DNA of 64,000 nucleotides from assembly GCA_914767715.1 (NCBI GenBank), contig OU612075.1, forward strand, positions 19,528,001 through 19,592,000. Direction: 5' to 3'. The stretch's first letter is position 1, and each line of letters begins with the position of its first letter. Positions 20,974 through 33,300 of this stretch are shown in pieces. The notes beneath the pieces were generated by a model, which worked only from the letters and a program-made list of their open reading frames with translations, was not told the DNA's origin and searched no databases. The stretch comes from Membranipora membranacea (lineage: Eukaryota; Bryozoa; Gymnolaemata; Cheilostomatida; Membraniporidae). The position numbers and the translations under genes were made by a program.

Positions 20974-23851
20974 GGAAAGTTTTAAAATCCTGCAAGGATG
21001 CTGGCTCAGGTCCTATAGTAACGAGACAGGATTCAAGCGAGTGTGCTGTCAAAAGACTGATGAGCACCATGTGGATTGGTGAGGAAGCATTGGCTGCCCT
21101 TATTGTGGATAGTTATTCATGGAGGTTTCATGAAGCAGTTTGGCGTATGTTCATCAAATTTAACAACATACACAGCAAATATTTTCGATTCAAATTCTGA
21201 TAGCTTCACCCTACTAATCAAATCAAAGTTCTCTTGTATCAGACAGACAGTACAGAACACATTTTGGATTTTTTATGTCCATGTAATTGGTTCATGTCAT
21301 GTTTGGCATAAGAACATTATCACTGTAATGTTTATCATTCGTTGTGGTTGACAGTGAAGGGCAAGTAAACAAAATAGTATGCTATTCTGTATGCCATTTA
21401 TGAATAGGTACAGGCTCAGATGTAATAGTAAAGTGGACCTAGGATGCGTACTGTGTGTTCTACAACACTACATACCGATTCAACCGGCCTCTCAGCCTCT
21501 TCGAAAAAATGAAGGCATTGGTGTTTGGTCAAAGTCTATGTAAGCGATAATTAAGCTTATTAGCCTGCTTGAAAAGCGTCAATCACAAATTACCTGTTTG
21601 AAGTCAGCCAAACAGAATCAGTATGAAATAATTTCGTTCATAATAAAAATAAGTAATTATATTTATTTGGTTAGTTTACCAAGGTGCAGACACATTTAAC
21701 AACAAATACAACCCATGTTGGGATGCTCCTGCCAATGAACCATAATGTCATGATACGCGGTCAAAAAAAGGGCTGGAAGGGAGCACTTTGTAATAATATC
21801 AGTAAGTTCTCCCCACTTACAGTATCGTTATGGCAATTTTATACATAATTAGTCTGTGAGGGTCTTCTGTTGTCTAGGAGATTGAAACAAGTAACATCAA
21901 GATGTCATACTATGGGGAGCAGCGGCCTCAAAAACCTGAACCTGCCTGGCAGATGTACCAATGTGATTATAATGAAGTTATATGACCTGGATGGATTTTA
22001 TTACTATCACTGACAGCATTTTTAAAAGAAAAAATGAGTCGCGAAATACAGTGTAATTGCTGGCACTTTGAATCAGCAAGAAAAAGCGAAGACACTTGGA
22101 ATAAAAAAAAAATCAAATCTCTGTCTAAAAAAGTATTTCGTTTAAAATAAGAGTGATATGACGCAGAAAACAGTCTCTCCCCAGTGAGCTTCTATGTTTT
22201 ACTGTACGGTATCTGCCAGATGGACATTTACTCAACAAATAATTGACGAAATGATCCTTATCGTGAATATAGCGTAAGGCCAGTGTTCGTGTCTGATTGT
22301 CCATGATGGTAGAAATTTCGGGGTGTTCAATGCCTAACTTAATAGCATCCTTGAAAATTTTACACAGGCGTTGCTTGTCAGCAGCATACAGGCTTTTAAA
22401 ACTAATGGGTAAGCAATAGAAGATTTGTGATACAATAAAACTTTTACAAAGCATATTTGATAGTGATTTAGAGCTTAAAAATACAAAATTCCTGACTACA
22501 TACATCCTTTGAGAGGCGGTTGAAACTATACCATGCACATGATCATTAAAACGCAGCTTATCGTCAACTAATACACCAAGATATTCAACTTTATCACTAA
22601 AAGCAATAGCAGTATCATTTAAAACAAGTGTAGGGGTAGAAGGTTTAACATATTGGGTGAATAGCATCATTTCCTGGGTCTTAGTAGGGTTTAGTAAAAG
22701 ATTTAAATCAGCACATTGTTTAGCAATTCTATGGATTTCATCAAAATAGGAGTTGAGATCTGATTGATTAGCTATGCAGCCTATGATGCACGTGTCATCT
22801 GCGTACTTAATTATTGTAACATTACTCAGGTTTGAGGTAATCCGATTTGTATATATGGAGAACAAAAGCGGAGACAGACAGCAGCCCTGGGGGGTGCCAG
22901 TGTTCATTATAATAGCATTTGAAGTTTTACCATCAACAACAGTTCTTTGCACTCTGTTAGATAAGAAGCTGTAGATCCACTAAGTGACATTGGAGTCAAG
23001 ATGAGTAAGCTGCGAGATAAGATCAGGAACATGTATAGTGTTAAAGGCCGATGAAAAGTCTAAGAAGAGACATCTAGCATAGTGTGAAGCCTTCTGGTCA
23101 ATAAAGCTGGTGACGGTTGAAGTTAGACAGAGCAGGGCATCTTGTGTAGACCGATTAGCTTGATAAGCGAACTGGTATCTATCCATAGGAGTATGAGCCA
23201 TAATATAATGTTTTACAATCCGCTTCATCATCTTGCAGAGACAGCTAGTTAGCGCTATTGGTCGATATTGTTTAAGTTGATCAGGGTCTTTGACTTTTGG
23301 TAGAGGTTTTATTATAGCCGATTTCCATGATGAGATTGATGGTAATAAGCTAATATTGATCATCATCGTTAGGTTTTGTGTTGAGTCAGGGGGTTAGCTG
23401 ATTTTCTTAAAAGATAGTTCCAAAAAGCCAAGGTACTTCTCAGTCCTTTGATTTATTGCAAACTATGGACTTTTGTATGCTGGTGACAAGCGGGACCACT
23501 GGCTAGTGACTGGGTCTCTCTGCAAGCTTCACTTTGCTTCTGGCCATAAAGAAGAGCACTTGAAATTGTGACTACTTTAGGGAGTGGGAGTTTGACGGAA
23601 CCAAAATGAAATTACTTATAAATGATATAGCTATGAGCAGCGAGTGCAGTTTTTGTTTAAATCCGGCTTGAAGTATAACATAGTATAGATCAATACATAA
23701 ATGAATTACTTAATATTGAAAATAAAACATATTTTTTAGACATTGCCAAAACGTACTCTGCAGTGGTCACGGGACATGTGAAACAGATGACGGCAATAGA
23801 CCTACTTGTGGTCTGTAACGCAGACTGGAGATGTGAATGGTGCCAAGTCAG
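20974..23851 (+). pseudogene. Inverted partial paralogue of the NHL-EGF surface gene
   Basis: Exon 20974-21144 (phase 1 to 1, GTATGT donor) encodes RLMSTMWIGEEALAALIVDS, closely matching RLMSTMWMGGEILAALAVDI of the minus-strand gene at 37145-36981. Exon 23740-23851 is an EGF exon (HCQNVLCSGHGTCETDDGN ... CNADWRCEWC) with AG and GTAAGT borders, but one extra base after PTC shifts the frame. The other exons of the module are not found. A non-LTR element sits between the two exons on the opposite strand. It is a broken inverted duplicate rather than a working gene. Confidence 0.7.
22125..23366 (-). mobile_element. CR1/Rex1-like non-LTR retrotransposon, RT domain, 5'-truncated
   Basis: The reading frame runs from about 23366 to 22125 with a single in-frame TAG at 22980-22982. 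It contains QYRPIALTSCLCKMMKRIV (RT block 2), CLFLDFSSAFNTI (block A), GTPQGCCLSPLLFSIYTN (block B), IKYADDTCIIG (block C, catalytic YADD), and the thumb/C-terminal ending with RHRSS-like KHRSSLGRDCFL. No endonuclease domain lies upstream, so it is 5'-truncated as is usual for LINE copies. It would encode a reverse transcriptase if the one stop were absent. It is a relatively young but dead copy. Confidence 0.9.
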
Positions 23852-24102
23852 GTAAGTTAAACTATGACACTCTTGAGAGCATTGTCTGTATCATGTGTAT
23901 TAAATATTGTAGCATTCTTTTAAATCTTCATAAGGTTAATTAAATGTTGATTAAAATCACTCGCCACATCCCAAGGCTTGGGTGGCAAAATTTGAGTACA
24001 CTAGTGGCGAGGATGCAGTATCTGCGCCATGTTGATTTCTGTTTGCAGGCAGGTCAGAGCACACCTGCCGGCCAACCAAGCCCCAGTAGGCAATGGACAA
24101 CA

Positions 24103-24172
24103 GTGGGGTCTGAACCCACGACCTTCAACATTTGCGTGATGAAGGGGAGAGCTCTAACCAACCAAGCCACCT
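24103..24172 (-). repeat. tRNA-derived SINE-like head
   Basis: The minus strand reads GGTGGCTTGGTTGGTTAGAG, an A-box-like start, and then GTGGGTTCAGACCCCAC, a B-box-like T arm. The distance is that of a tRNA body. The D and T arms look foldable, but the anticodon region (CCCCTTCATCACGCAAATG) does not form a clean stem and loop, so a SINE is preferred over a tRNA gene. Confidence 0.6.
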
Positions 24173-24262
24173 TCTACTACTAGTAAAAAGCTACTCAACT
24201 TATGAGTATTGCCACCCAGAAGAGCGAATCGCATGATGACCTGTTACCTTTATCATCCCCAG

Positions 24263-25748
24263 GCATGGAATGAGATTAAAATTTGCCAGTATGGATGTGA
24301 TTAATTTTGGTAAATCTGCTGCAGAAAAACACCGTGACATTGCAGAAGGATTTCTGATGGTAGGTTATGCATTGTGTCATTCAACAATCAACGATAACAT
24401 GAACTCTCCCGTTTTGAGTTAAACATTCTATGCGGATGAAAAAAGCACAATTAAAAATGTGTAGCAATTAGGCAAGGCACATGAGATGAGAGTTTTCATT
24501 CTACTGGTGAGTCGGCGGCACAAACCCTTAATGCAGGCAATTTGGACCATGTTTGATTTAGGTTTTACCTATGCCATCTCCCACACTTACCCTATTTTAT
24601 TATGTGTAAAAAAAAGGTTGATAGTGATCACCAAAGAGAAGCCTGATCCAGTAAATCCAAATTGGACGCCACTGCCGATGGAGAGAGTCAGGGCTATATG
24701 TAACCGGTAAGTGGTGTATAACTTGTGCTCTTAATTTCGCATCCAAGTGTACCTCTACATTTAGCTTGCTACATGTCACCTCAACCACCAAGTCATGACG
24801 ACAGTTTGCATAAACGGTTGTGATCACTAGCCTTGATGAATTTGCTGAGTAAGATTCTTGATCTCTTGCCGCAATTACCCTGATCCATTGTTTAATTTAT
24901 CTCTTGCAGATTGTATTATATGGCTGGACATACCATCCTGACGCCTCATTTCCACTTGTGATGGGGGAGAAGTGGGTAGCTTTGCTGAATCATGTGATTG
25001 GCATATGCAACTTCCCTAATCATACCTTCTACACTAAATGTCATCATCCTGCCAAAAAGGATGCGATGGATTCAGGTATGAACGTCTGCCTCTAAGACAA
25101 TCAGCTGAATAGTGTAACTGTTGTACCTTGTGTCAAGATTTGAGCACTTGATAAATTGAGTGCAATTTTTATAGTCTGTGAATATGATGGTTCAGTAGTT
25201 ATTGTGTAGAAGTTGATGTGAATGAATAAATTGCAGTCATGTAATTGAGAAGATATTAGTTGAGAGAGAAGGTTCACGGAACATAGATTTCATTGTATAG
25301 ATATTCTTTTGATGCATAACATGTCTGTTTTATTCATAGGGATGATCATACTATTTTACAGAAAGCACAGCCTACCAGAAGGTAAAGACGCTCCTCAGTG
25401 CTCCGGCATAAAGGAAGGCCATAGCAAAGATGTCGCCGTATGGCCAAACTAGCCGGATTGAGTCGTACCACAGAGTCGTGTTATCTCATGCCACTAAGCA
25501 TCTCTCCTTCGGATTTCAGGGGATGAATGCACGGTATGTAAAAAGAACATAAAGCAAAAGTTTCAATTTTTTATGTCAATACTAAATGAGTCATGGTATG
25601 GTCATGTACAGTCTCAATAAAATTGTCTAGCTATCAAACTCATTTGGGTGGTATGAGCTAATGTTGGAACCAACACTCAAATTTTCTTATATTGTATCAT
25701 TATTTTTTTTTAGATTGTTACTCCCGGCTATTCGCTACAATGAAAATT
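24263..25748 (+). pseudogene. Multi-exon member of an uncharacterised, transposon-like invertebrate/fish protein family
   Basis: Exons: 24263-24359 (MRLKFASMDVINFGKSAAEK), about 24615-24706, 24910-25075 (ends with KCHHPAKKDAMDS), 25362-25533 (SPYGQTSRIESYHRVVL ... GFQGMNAR) and 25714-25748 (LLLPAIRYNEN). The last three chain in phase 1 then 2. The QTS..E.YH ... K...F...GM.AR ... NEN order matches, from memory, a repeated uncharacterised family of aquatic animals. I infer a mobile-element origin. A TAA at 25409-25411 interrupts the fourth exon, and the first joins are not in phase, so this copy is probably dead. Confidence 0.55.
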
Positions 25749-26840
25749 GTGAGTCTTCAATTTCTCTTAAGTTCACATTAGCAGCCATCATTGTCTATAT
25801 ACCTCTGCTGTAGCTGAAACTAATTAACTGTATGATTTCTGATATTGTTCCTGTCATACAGTCCCTGTGTAGTATGCTTCTATTATAACGCGTGTGCTAT
25901 TTATAAACAGAACATAGTTTTCTAATTAGGTTTTCCATTGAGACCATAGAGAGGGGATAACTCTATGATTGTGACATCCACTAGAGTTTGGTGAATATTT
26001 CACCTCCAAAATTATGCATGTTACACCGATTGAGAAAAAAACTTGTCTTCATAATATTACTCCCTTATGCCTAAAGTAATTATGTAGTTGCTTAAAACAT
26101 TGCTAAAATATATTGTGTCTGACTTAGATCATCATTTTAAACTATTTTTTCTTACATGCAATAAATATTAAAAATTATTTCATTATATAATTCAAACGGA
26201 ATATTTTTGAATGATATTTTATTTCAGATATAGCACATTACCTCTAGTCCAGCTGTGGGCAACCTGCAGCCTTTTTGCCGGTGCGGCCTAATGGGTAGCA
26301 TTTTGTGGCCTAATTGTTGCCTTATGCCTGTACAACTTTTTTATACAATAATTTTGATTCCCCTTTTTTATGTGGAGAACAAAGTATGCATAGCGCTCTG
26401 TAAGCTCAAGATATTTCTAAATAGTGGCCATTCTGTATTAGGCATGGAGGATAAGCTTCCCACCCACTCTTACTACTTTATCAAGTTGTTGTCCTTTCGA
26501 AATAACACAAAGAAGTGACCTTTGAATGTTAAAATTACTTTCTAACCCTCTAACATTATAGTAATTGTTTCTTTTTGCAAAACAGTCTCTGCGGACAAAA
26601 ATTCCCTTTGTGACAAGTGCCCCTGTATTATGGCTGAAATGTTCCATATGGAATTCTTGATTTCACAATCATTTGAGAGCTGTAAGGTGAAAACTTTGAC
26701 AGGACACAAAAAATATTTTCAAATTATTTTTTCGCTCCGTGAAAATACTTCCTTATCCATCAAACAGTCATGTATGAATTTTATTTACACTTTAACCCTT
26801 GGGAGGGCGCTATCGCACCCCTCCCGCACCCACCCTGGTT
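25749..26840. other. Intergenic, no gene supported
   Basis: AT-rich sequence with only short open frames. A stretch at about 26248-26300 (GTGGGCAACCTGCAGCC...) recalls hAT-type MITE ends, but no partner end was found. Confidence 0.6.
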
Positions 26841-26844
26841 CATT

Positions 26845-27050
26845 TTAGAACTGATGACTTTCTTTTTGTTTGTCTAACAAGATCTAATATGATGGGCATT
26901 AAATAAAAATCATATAAGAACTTATCAGACAAATAGAAGAAATGCCATCAGTTCTAGAATAATTTCTTGATTATTGAAAACCATTTAAAACTTTTCAAAC
27001 AAATTATTTCTTATAAATGTAAGTTTTGAATGGTTTTCATTAATCAAGTT
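26845..27050. repeat. Two adjacent hairpin repeats downstream of the NHL-EGF gene
   Basis: TTTAGAACTGATG...TTTGTCTAACAAG (26845-26880) pairs with its inverse at about 26920-26960. Then CTTGATTATTGAAAACCATT (about 26967) pairs with its inverse ending at 27050. These may be two MITEs or one foldback with nested arms. A possible polyadenylation word for the gene upstream, AATAAA on the minus strand, lies near 27128. Confidence 0.6.
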
Positions 27051-27391
27051 CCATATCATCAATCACACTACCCAAATAATATGTGGCTGGTTGGCAGATG
27101 TTGCTGGGTGTAGGTCTATTCACATGTTTTATTGACATAAATTATCATGACTTAAAAAGTTAAAAATTGATAATTGCCTCCAAATATGCAATAACAGGTA
27201 GACAAGAGGTAAATGTAATACCTCTAAGTTCATCTGAGGTCGAAAACAGCAACAATAATTCTTTGTCTTCGCTTGGTTGTCAATCATTCCGCAGCTAACA
27301 GCAATAATAAAACAATTGAGGGTAAGTTAAAATAGTTAAAAAGTTAAAATTAGATTCTTGTATTGTTATTTCAGGTAAAGGACATGTGTTA

Positions 27392-30300
27392 TTAAATGCA
27401 AATACTTAGATGAAGGTAGTATGATGTGAGGGCCAGAATGAATATAAGGGCTGAGTAGGATTCGCTGGCAGATGTTCCTATGCTGATCAGTTTACCAGTA
27501 TCACTTCCAGTATCAGTAAATGCAGCAAGAGCTGGAAATATTGGCTCTAGAAATTAAATGATAAGAGAGATTTACGAAATTATTATGGTGAGGGTGGAAG
27601 TAAATGCACTTTATCTTTGAAACGCTTGTATGCCTGTTTGTCATTATAATTAAAGCTTGATATACATTGCACAAGCCACATTGATCTTATAAGCCAGGGA
27701 TATTTCTATATTTGAAATTAATCATATAGTTGAATTAATATGGGGTGTTAACCAAAGTAGATCAATGATAATATCAGCTTCTATAGGAAACTGAGATTGT
27801 ATCTTCAAGCAAGCACTCACCAATTATGTTGAGAGCTGGAAAAAAAGAAAAAGAAATTGTTTAGAAAACTTCATCAGTTTGTTAAGACCAAAAAAAGGAG
27901 TGACCAGCACATGAAAGTGTTGTTTTAATATAGATCACTAAATCTGTAAGATTCACAAAACTATTTGCATTTGAGTTCATTATTCAACTTCAACAAGCAT
28001 TCATTTTGCATACTGATTCAGCACTATCCTACATAATTGACATGTTAGTATAGTCTTTACAACAATGTATTGTGGCCTTAGGATACCAAACAGCCTTGAC
28101 TTAGATTGGATTATCAGCTGCCTTAACAAAGAAAAGATAATATTATTTTTAAAGAATCGTTTTCTTTTTTAAATGCTTTGATTCTCTTAAAAGTGATGCA
28201 AAATGTGATGGGAACACCTGGTCATGGATTTCTCTTCCATCTCTAAATTCCAAACTGGGATTCTTTTCAAATTAACAATACATTTCTTGATCGATCAAGG
28301 CCAGATGATTTCAGCTGTTAAAACAAAAAAGAATAAAAAAATAATGATACAATGGAAACATAGGTAGATCTCAAAGCAACTTACGTTCAGTGCAATTTCT
28401 ACCTCCCCATTTATAGTTACATATACATGTATAATTACCATCAGTGTTTGAACAGATTCCATAGAGACAAGGCAAATGTCTACAGGGATTCGCATCAATT
28501 CCTGCAAGGAAATCAGAATAACTAAATTTTTTTCATTGAAAATATCATAAGAATTATTTGAGCAAAATAATTTTTAGGAAGATACCAATATATTCCCATT
28601 GCTTTAGTACACTGTGGCAACTCATCATTATGCTGAATTCTGTTTATTTCCAAATCTTAACCCGGTTTTTGCAAATCTGTACAATTAATTTATCTAAGAA
28701 ACAAATTTTACAACATAATATGTGATACAGAGGACGGAGGATAAAAGTAGCTAGCCTGTAATCTGCAATGGCAATCTGAGTTTACATTTGCCATCGAACG
28801 TGGTGATATTCTTTATTTCATGTGGTGTGATTCAATTCAAAGAAAATAGTGATGAGTTCAATAATACCAACAGAACTTCTTTTCCATTCATGAGTACAAG
28901 CAATCCTGATCAAATCAAGTAAAAGTAATCTAGTTAACCGATAAGCTGCCCTAGGTGCTAAGGCTACTACCCCTGGAATCAAGCAGTGATTCATAGCCAT
29001 AATATATCTGGGGCTCAATTTTTTTAGAAGGACATACTCATTACAACTTTTAACATCTGAACATACTTAATCACTGAACTTCAAATCTGACAGGCCCTCA
29101 AGTTCTGAAATTTGTCATACTACCTACTTCTTAATTATCTGTTGAATTGTTTTTGTTTTTAATAATATCTAATTTTGTCTATTATAAGATGATGACTGAT
29201 TGATTGGTTAATTGAGCCGTCATACAACTGAAATAAATTACCAAATCAATAGTCTGTCTAATAAAAACCTCTGATTTTGCTTGTTGCACTTGTTCACACT
29301 TTCTTAAAGGGACTCCAAAGTTTCAGACTGCATTTTGACTACATTATAATCTCATTTCTCAAACCTTAGAAGATGTATTTCGAGCACAGATATAGCTAAT
29401 TATACAACATGGGATGTTTCTCATGCATACTTGACTGTTCATTTGGTTCAATAACCTAGGGATGTGGCATTCAATGCAAAGATTAGGTGAACACATTTTC
29501 AGCTAATCAGCAAGAAATTATTTACAAGTCCGGATTTTAGAGCAGTGCGCATGCTCATCGTGACCTGTAACGTCAATTGCTAATCTCTGTAATCAATATA
29601 CCTTGCATGATATTATACTCCTGCGTACAGCATAATAAAACTGGTTGTGATTGTAATCCGGATGTGGACTACTGCACATGGCTTAGGCTGAGTTCTATTT
29701 AATTTAAGCAGAGTAATATGGGCACTGCACAATAATCCACCAAAGCTAAATGCCTGTTGTTATAAGTCTCAGGCTGAAATACTAGCACTTGGAGGCAGGA
29801 GGAAAGGAAATAATCCATAGTCTTAGGAAGGAGTTATCTGATCTAGTTATATTTTCTTGATTATATAGGTCAAAAAAATGTAGGATTTTACAACTCTAAT
29901 ATTCTGAATATAAATGTCAAATTTGAGGCTAAGACACATTTCCAAACCTATTCAGGGCAGTTTGAAGGCATTTGAGCATGACAGTCTTTGAAACTTTGGA
30001 ATCCCTTTAAGTTTTCCAGCTCAAAAACAAGAACCGAACTTAAAATCCTTATTCTTTGTTCTATATAATTCCATCAAAATGTGCAATGCCAGAAACATCA
30101 ACTAACTGTCTACATGGTATATGACACCTCCATTTGAAAGGATGAAAGCTCATGATTTCTGAATAAAACACTCAATGCAGGAAATTTGGATCTTGCTTGA
30201 TCTAGTTCTGAAGTTTCAGACAGAACTCAGCAAAAAATCTTGATATTCTTAAAAATCACTATCTGTGCAAATGTTTAGCTTAAATTTTTGAATGTGATGT

Positions 30301-33300
30301 TTCCTTTACTCTTTAATACTGTATGATAAACCAATAGCTGAGAATCTATCTCGCTGTCACAAACCCTTCAGGATTGTTTCTTTCCTTGCAGTGTTCAACA
30401 GCGACCAAAATTAGATGGAAAGCTGAATCCTTCAATGCCAAAAATGCTGCTCCACTCATCATTCATCCAAACTTGATCACATTCTAACTACTGTGAATAT
30501 ACCATGCTGTCATCTTCACTTACGAAAGCTGAGTCTGAAAAACCTCTGATAGGTAACATCGTCAGAGACCAAAACCTCCGTACTGGTTAGCCACATTGCA
30601 GTCCGCGGTTTAGCCCATTCGCATGTTTCTGCACGATTCCTGCATATATGCACCTTATTCCCTGGAAAAGGTGCAAGTCAAGTATTATAATAACAGTTAG
30701 AATTCTAAGTCATGGTCAACAGTAATAATTATTCTCATTATTAGTTAAACTCAGGTATGCTCAGAATTGACTCAAATTGTGATAAAATTTGAGTAGAATA
30801 TTTTACACATAATATTATTTCCAGATGGATTTGTACTCTCTTCCCCCACAGTCCAACAAACTCATGTGTCAAATCACAAGGAACCATGTATAGTATCATC
30901 ACAAAATGGAGGTAAACCATCCAAAAAATGAATAGTCATCAGAGACAACCTGCACCTACCACTAGTTATATTGAATACTATTATCTCTCCTCTTGAATTG
31001 TCTATTAAGAGTAGTAATTCACTGAATTCAGGGTTCACATCGATGGATGGGGTGCGTCCAGGCATAGGCTTCTGATTAGTGTCATAGTTGTGAGTTGCCT
31101 CTCTATCTATTTGTGATTCTGGTGAGAGGTAACTTGAGATCGGCATGAGGCTCGAAAAAATAATACCATAACATTACATAAATTTCATAAGTTAGATATA
31201 GACAATTAAAAAATCGGGACTGCTAGTTTGCGTATTGAAAAGTGAATAGGTCTGCGCTAAACAGAGTGCAATAATTGGACGTAAACAATTAGTTTACTGA
31301 ATGAAAGGAGTGCTCAATTCGATTTCATAACAAAGAAACATGAAAGTGATCGATATTATTCAAACCATTACGAATAGCCATCAATCATCCAACTCATGCA
31401 GTAAATGTAATGAAGTTATTATGTCCTGAAAGCATGTGGCCAACATAGAATTACAGGGTTTCTAATAATCATGCTAACCTACGCTACATTCATTTCTTAC
31501 TTGATAGTGTGTAATGAAATGGTTCAAAGGATAATGCAGATTGTTATTAGATAGAGCTAGCAGAGATAATGGTTTGCTCACCTTGCGATTCTTTGAACCA
31601 GTGGTTTGTGTCCATTGTCATTGAAGTACATATACGAAAAGTCATAAAACGTTATTCCTACCAATAGAAACCAGGTCATGTTTATAAATGCTGACACTAA
31701 TACTTAGAGCAAACATCTTTCTTAAAACTTATAGGTCAGCGAGGCAGTGACTGAAAGTTGCCTGCTGGCTATTTTGGACAATTTTCGCTAACACCATATT
31801 ATTGTTATCCGATATCTATCTTTCTTATTTAGCCATAATATAGAAAGAAATATTGAGCATTATTCATTGTCAATTTATGAACCAGTTTGCTTCAGAGTTG
31901 TTTATAAATTCCCATCGTTATCCTCAGGAGATACAATGCATGCTTGTTTGACAAGAGTGAGCTTTGTCATAATTGAAAGAAAAAGGGAATTAAAAGATAC
32001 AGTAAAATCAAACCGTATGCTGTAGAGTGAAAAACATGTTGCTGGGATATTGATCGTTTCTTTGTCAGCGGTCCAGATAAAGGTATGTCAGGGAGCCATA
32101 TAGAAGTGTAGAAACTGAACTGCGCTGGAGAAACTACCTGTCTTACCCAAGCGTGACCCCCTTGTTGTGAAATTTCCCATGGATAAACATAAATACCCTA
32201 CAAACATAACCACATACATTCACTCAGTAAGATGTAACTTCTATACTGATGACCTTCAAACTGCTGCCTCTTTAAACTGGTTTCCCATTCCAAATGATGA
32301 TTGTGGACACTGATCATGGAGACTCTCGAAAGGATGAGGGTAGATCATAAAAGCAAGACTAGTCTAGCCGATGATCAATGGTATGTGAAAATCTAACCCA
32401 TTAGATTGCAAATCCGGAAATTCAGTTTCATAGTCTTAATCTAATTCAACTTCAACAATGATCAATTGCGAGTTAATTCCCTAATTTTCAATAATGTTGT
32501 CATGAATATCCAATAGCATACTTGGCAATTAGGATACTGCTAAATCGATTTTGTAGACTGTCTAGTTATTTCAAAATCTTGTTACCGCTATACAGCACTA
32601 TGTGAAAAAACTTACAACGGATAAAAACCACGTCGTATACTCACAAATTCGCCTGAGAACACAAAGTAGCTTTGTTTGTTTTCAATCATTGTCATGCCAG
32701 ATACTGCTGTGCGAGTACCGAAATGAGTCAATGTCAATGTCCCATTTCCGCATCGCCCTTCACCTACAGTCACATATCAGATACACGCTTAACAGAAAAT
32801 GCAAAACTAAGCAAAGTGGAACAAGCTGGCAAACATAAGTATACAGTCTCCCAGTTTGTAACATCTTAATTATGGAAAACAAAAATTCACAATCTGTACT
32901 CAAGCTTGGTGTATCTGACAAAGTGTGACTAAAGTTTTCATAATAAATGAATTATTTATATTTGTTAAACCACATGTTTTTTTCAGGATATTTGTATCCC
33001 CTTTCTCTGTTTTCCTCTCTGGAGGTCTTCACATCATTTAGTGAGGTTTTGACCAGGATTATGACTTTGCTTCACTCAAAAGAAACGCTAAAGAACCCAC
33101 CTATCCAAGTAATTACTTGCAGAGTTTCAAGGTTTATCCTTCGTGCACATGAACGGGATTCAACAAAATGCAAAAATTTCCCTCCAAGCTGCTGGTATCC
33201 GTGCATTGGAGCCACCATGTGAGCAGCTGTATGAGTACCATCATTGAACTTCTGATAGTTTTTAGATCTATGCAGGTTTCCAGCAAGCGCTAAAATCAAT

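Noticed and set aside
24103-24172. A true tRNA gene
   Set aside because: The A-box-like and B-box-like motifs are present, but the anticodon arm does not pair and no terminator run of T follows on the minus strand.
26248-26300. GTGGGCAACCTGCAGCC, reminiscent of a hAT-type MITE end
   Set aside because: No inverted partner end or 8-bp duplication was found.
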